Origin: Alcaligenaceae bacterium
Lineage (GTDB): Bacteria; Pseudomonadota; Gammaproteobacteria; Burkholderiales; Burkholderiaceae_B
Direction: 5' to 3'
NCBI GenBank assembly: GCA_012512545.1
Contig: JAAZDZ010000401.1
Span: 1 to 7,354, forward strand
Length of the DNA stretch: 7,354 bases
The first letter of the stretch is position 1, and every line of letters starts with the position of its first letter. A program made the position numbers and the translations under genes. The notes beneath the pieces were generated by a model. It was not told the DNA's origin. It ran no database searches and was given only the letters and a program-made list of their open reading frames with translations. Below are positions 6,703 to 7,354 of this stretch, piece after piece.

Positions 6703-6733
6703 CCGGTTACATTTTAGTTTCAAGGTAAACCGG
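6703..6733. promoter_or_regulatory. Putative operator dyad over the acyl-CoA synthetase promoter
   Basis: CCGGTTAC (6703-6710) and GTAAACCGG (6725-6733) form an inverted repeat with one extra base in the right arm. Between them, on the minus strand, is a -10-like TAAAAT (complement of 6711-6716; 5 of 6 consensus), about 70 bp upstream of the synthetase ATG. No good -35 at 16-18 bp was found, which would suit an activated or weak promoter. Function is inferred from position and symmetry only. Confidence 0.35.
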
Positions 6734-6789
6734 CAATCTGGCAATTCAGATTTCATGAAGTCAGTCTTTTGCTCATGAGTACACTAGAG

Positions 6790-6801
6790 CGGTTTTAACC
6801 G
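6790..6801. promoter_or_regulatory. GGTT/AACC dyad, candidate regulator site
   Basis: CGGTT-TT-AACCG, a 5+5 bp inverted repeat with a 2-bp centre, in the middle of the 289-bp divergent gap 6641-6929. It shares the GGTT/AACC half-site with the dyads at 6703-6733 and 6824-6836, so one regulator could bind all three. No regulator gene is in the window. Confidence 0.35.
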
Positions 6802-6823
6802 GCTGGCTTCCGTTATGCTTCAC

Positions 6824-6836
6824 AGGTTTTGAACCT
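6824..6836. promoter_or_regulatory. GGTT/AACC dyad upstream of the acyl-CoA dehydrogenase
   Basis: AGGTT-TTG-AACCT, a 5+5 bp inverted repeat with a 3-bp centre, about 95 bp upstream of the dehydrogenase ATG. It overlaps a TTGAAC (-35-like, 6829-6834), but no -10 follows at the right distance. A separate weak promoter candidate is TTGATT (6877-6882), 18 bp, TACAGT (6901-6906); its start point would fall almost on the ribosome binding site, so it is not relied on. Confidence 0.3.
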
Positions 6837-6913
6837 TTATTCGGTGTTGATGAAGCAGGGCTTCTGAAAAGCGATATTGATTCTGACAGGGCTAGGTGGT
6901 TACAGTGCATCTC

Positions 6914-6920
6914 AAAGGAG
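6914..6920 (+). promoter_or_regulatory. Ribosome binding site of the acyl-CoA dehydrogenase
   Basis: AAAGGAG, 9 nt before the ATG at 6930. It is a strong Shine-Dalgarno that fixes the start of this gene. Confidence 0.75.
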
Positions 6921-6929
6921 CATAGGACT

Positions 6930-7354
6930 ATGGATTTAACATGGAATGAGCAGGAGCTCGCCTTTCGCCAAGAGGTGAAAGAGTTCGTCGAGGCGGAATT
7001 GCCTGCGGATATTCGCGAGAAAGCCTTCAAACATCAGCGTTTGACCAATACGGATTACATCCGCTGGCACCGCATTCTGGCCAAGAAGGGCTGGGGCGCG
7101 CCAACGTGGCCGGTGGAATTCGGCGGTACCGGCTGGGGGCCGCTGCAGCGGCTGATTTTCGAAATTGAAAGCTTCAAGGCGGGCGCGCCGCGGCTGTTGC
7201 CTTTCGGGCTCAGCATGATCGGGCCTGTGCTCATGAAGTACGGCAGCAAGGAACAGCAGGAGCGCTTCCTGCCACGCATGCTGACGGTTGAAGACTGGTG
7301 GTGTCAGGGGTATTCCGAGCCGGGCTCGGGGTCTGATCTTGCATCGCTCAAGAC
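6930..7354 (+). CDS. Acyl-CoA dehydrogenase, PimC-like (large subunit type), 5' part only
   Basis: 141 residues are visible of a protein that normally has about 380-400; the right edge cuts it. The N-terminal all-helical domain starts MDLTWNEQELAFRQEVKEF. KKGWGAPTWPVEFGGTGWGP (52-71) is the conserved 'GW..P.WP.EyGG' turn, and WWCQGYSEPGSGSDLASLK (123-141) is the start of the FAD/substrate-binding beta domain (acyl-CoA dehydrogenase signature 1). The wording resembles proteins annotated as pimeloyl-CoA dehydrogenase large subunit, part of a two-subunit enzyme whose partner gene would follow downstream, outside the window. The reaction is FAD-dependent alpha,beta-dehydrogenation of an acyl-CoA, with electrons going to ETF. 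The catalytic Glu lies in the missing C-terminal part and cannot be checked. Divergent from the acyl-CoA synthetase across a 289-bp control region. Confidence 0.92.
   Translation, partial: MDLTWNEQELAFRQEVKEFVEAELPADIREKAFKHQRLTNTDYIRWHRILAKKGWGAPTWPVEFGGTGWGPLQRLIFEIESFKAGAPRLLPFGLSMIGPVLMKYGSKEQQERFLPRMLTVEDWWCQGYSEPGSGSDLASLK

Noticed and set aside
6101..6778. 225-codon open frame on the plus strand opposite the synthetase N-terminal half
   Set aside because: Antisense to the ATP-binding motifs of the synthetase; its composition looks like a complement of coding DNA.
6781..6790. ACACTAGAGC repeated at 5135-5144 and 6781-6790, flanking the synthetase gene
   Set aside because: A 10-bp match between two places in 7 kb is expected by chance, and the inverted-repeat sequence does not continue at 6781, so it is not evidence of a second element or composite transposon.
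1..7354. CRISPR array, tRNA/rRNA genes, prophage or toxin-antitoxin genes
   Set aside because: No regularly spaced direct repeats, no cloverleaf or rRNA segments, and no phage or toxin-antitoxin motifs were seen. Small genes in the gaps 1557-1743, 2542-2609, 3816-3931, 4904-5137 and 6641-6929 are not supported.

Overview
This window looks like a piece of a betaproteobacterial chromosome. The Alcaligenaceae/Burkholderiales group (Bordetella, Achromobacter, Alcaligenes, Pusillimonas and relatives) fits best. The clues are a solitary Bug-type periplasmic binding protein, a CaiB/BaiF CoA-transferase, a thiolase-like/DUF35 pair and several acyl-CoA enzymes scattered in short divergent units. GC content looks moderately high (about 60 % by eye, not computed), lower than classical Bordetella. 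No genus can be assigned from this alone.

Layout, left to right. (1) Positions 1-1556, minus strand: a DUF35 zinc-ribbon/OB-fold protein translationally coupled (ATGA overlap) to a thiolase-superfamily protein that runs off the left edge. (2) 1557-1743: a divergent control region. (3) 1744-3815, plus strand: a PaaG-type enoyl-CoA hydratase/isomerase, then a class III (CaiB/BaiF) CoA-transferase, closed by a strong bidirectional terminator at 3839-3879. (4) 3932-6640, minus strand: an AMP-forming acyl-CoA synthetase, then, after a gap holding a small inverted-repeat element, a Bug/TctC substrate-binding protein. (5) 6641-6929: a second divergent control region rich in GGTT/AACC dyads. (6) 6930 to the right edge, plus strand: the first 141 residues of an acyl-CoA dehydrogenase resembling the pimeloyl-CoA dehydrogenase large subunit (PimC type).

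Together the genes read as a catabolic locus for a carboxylic acid: capture in the periplasm (Bug), CoA activation by ligation or CoA transfer, dehydrogenation, hydration or isomerisation, and C-C cleavage by the thiolase-like/DUF35 pair. The substrate cannot be read from the sequence; a dicarboxylate or a ring-derived acid is a reasonable guess.

The most unusual non-coding feature is a 164-bp element (4977-5140) with 23-bp near-perfect terminal inverted repeats and an internal hairpin. Its layout, and some of its core words, recall the Neisseria Correia repeat (CREE/NEMIS). It sits exactly on the stop codon of the acyl-CoA synthetase gene, apparently inserted at a CTAG or TA target without changing the protein.
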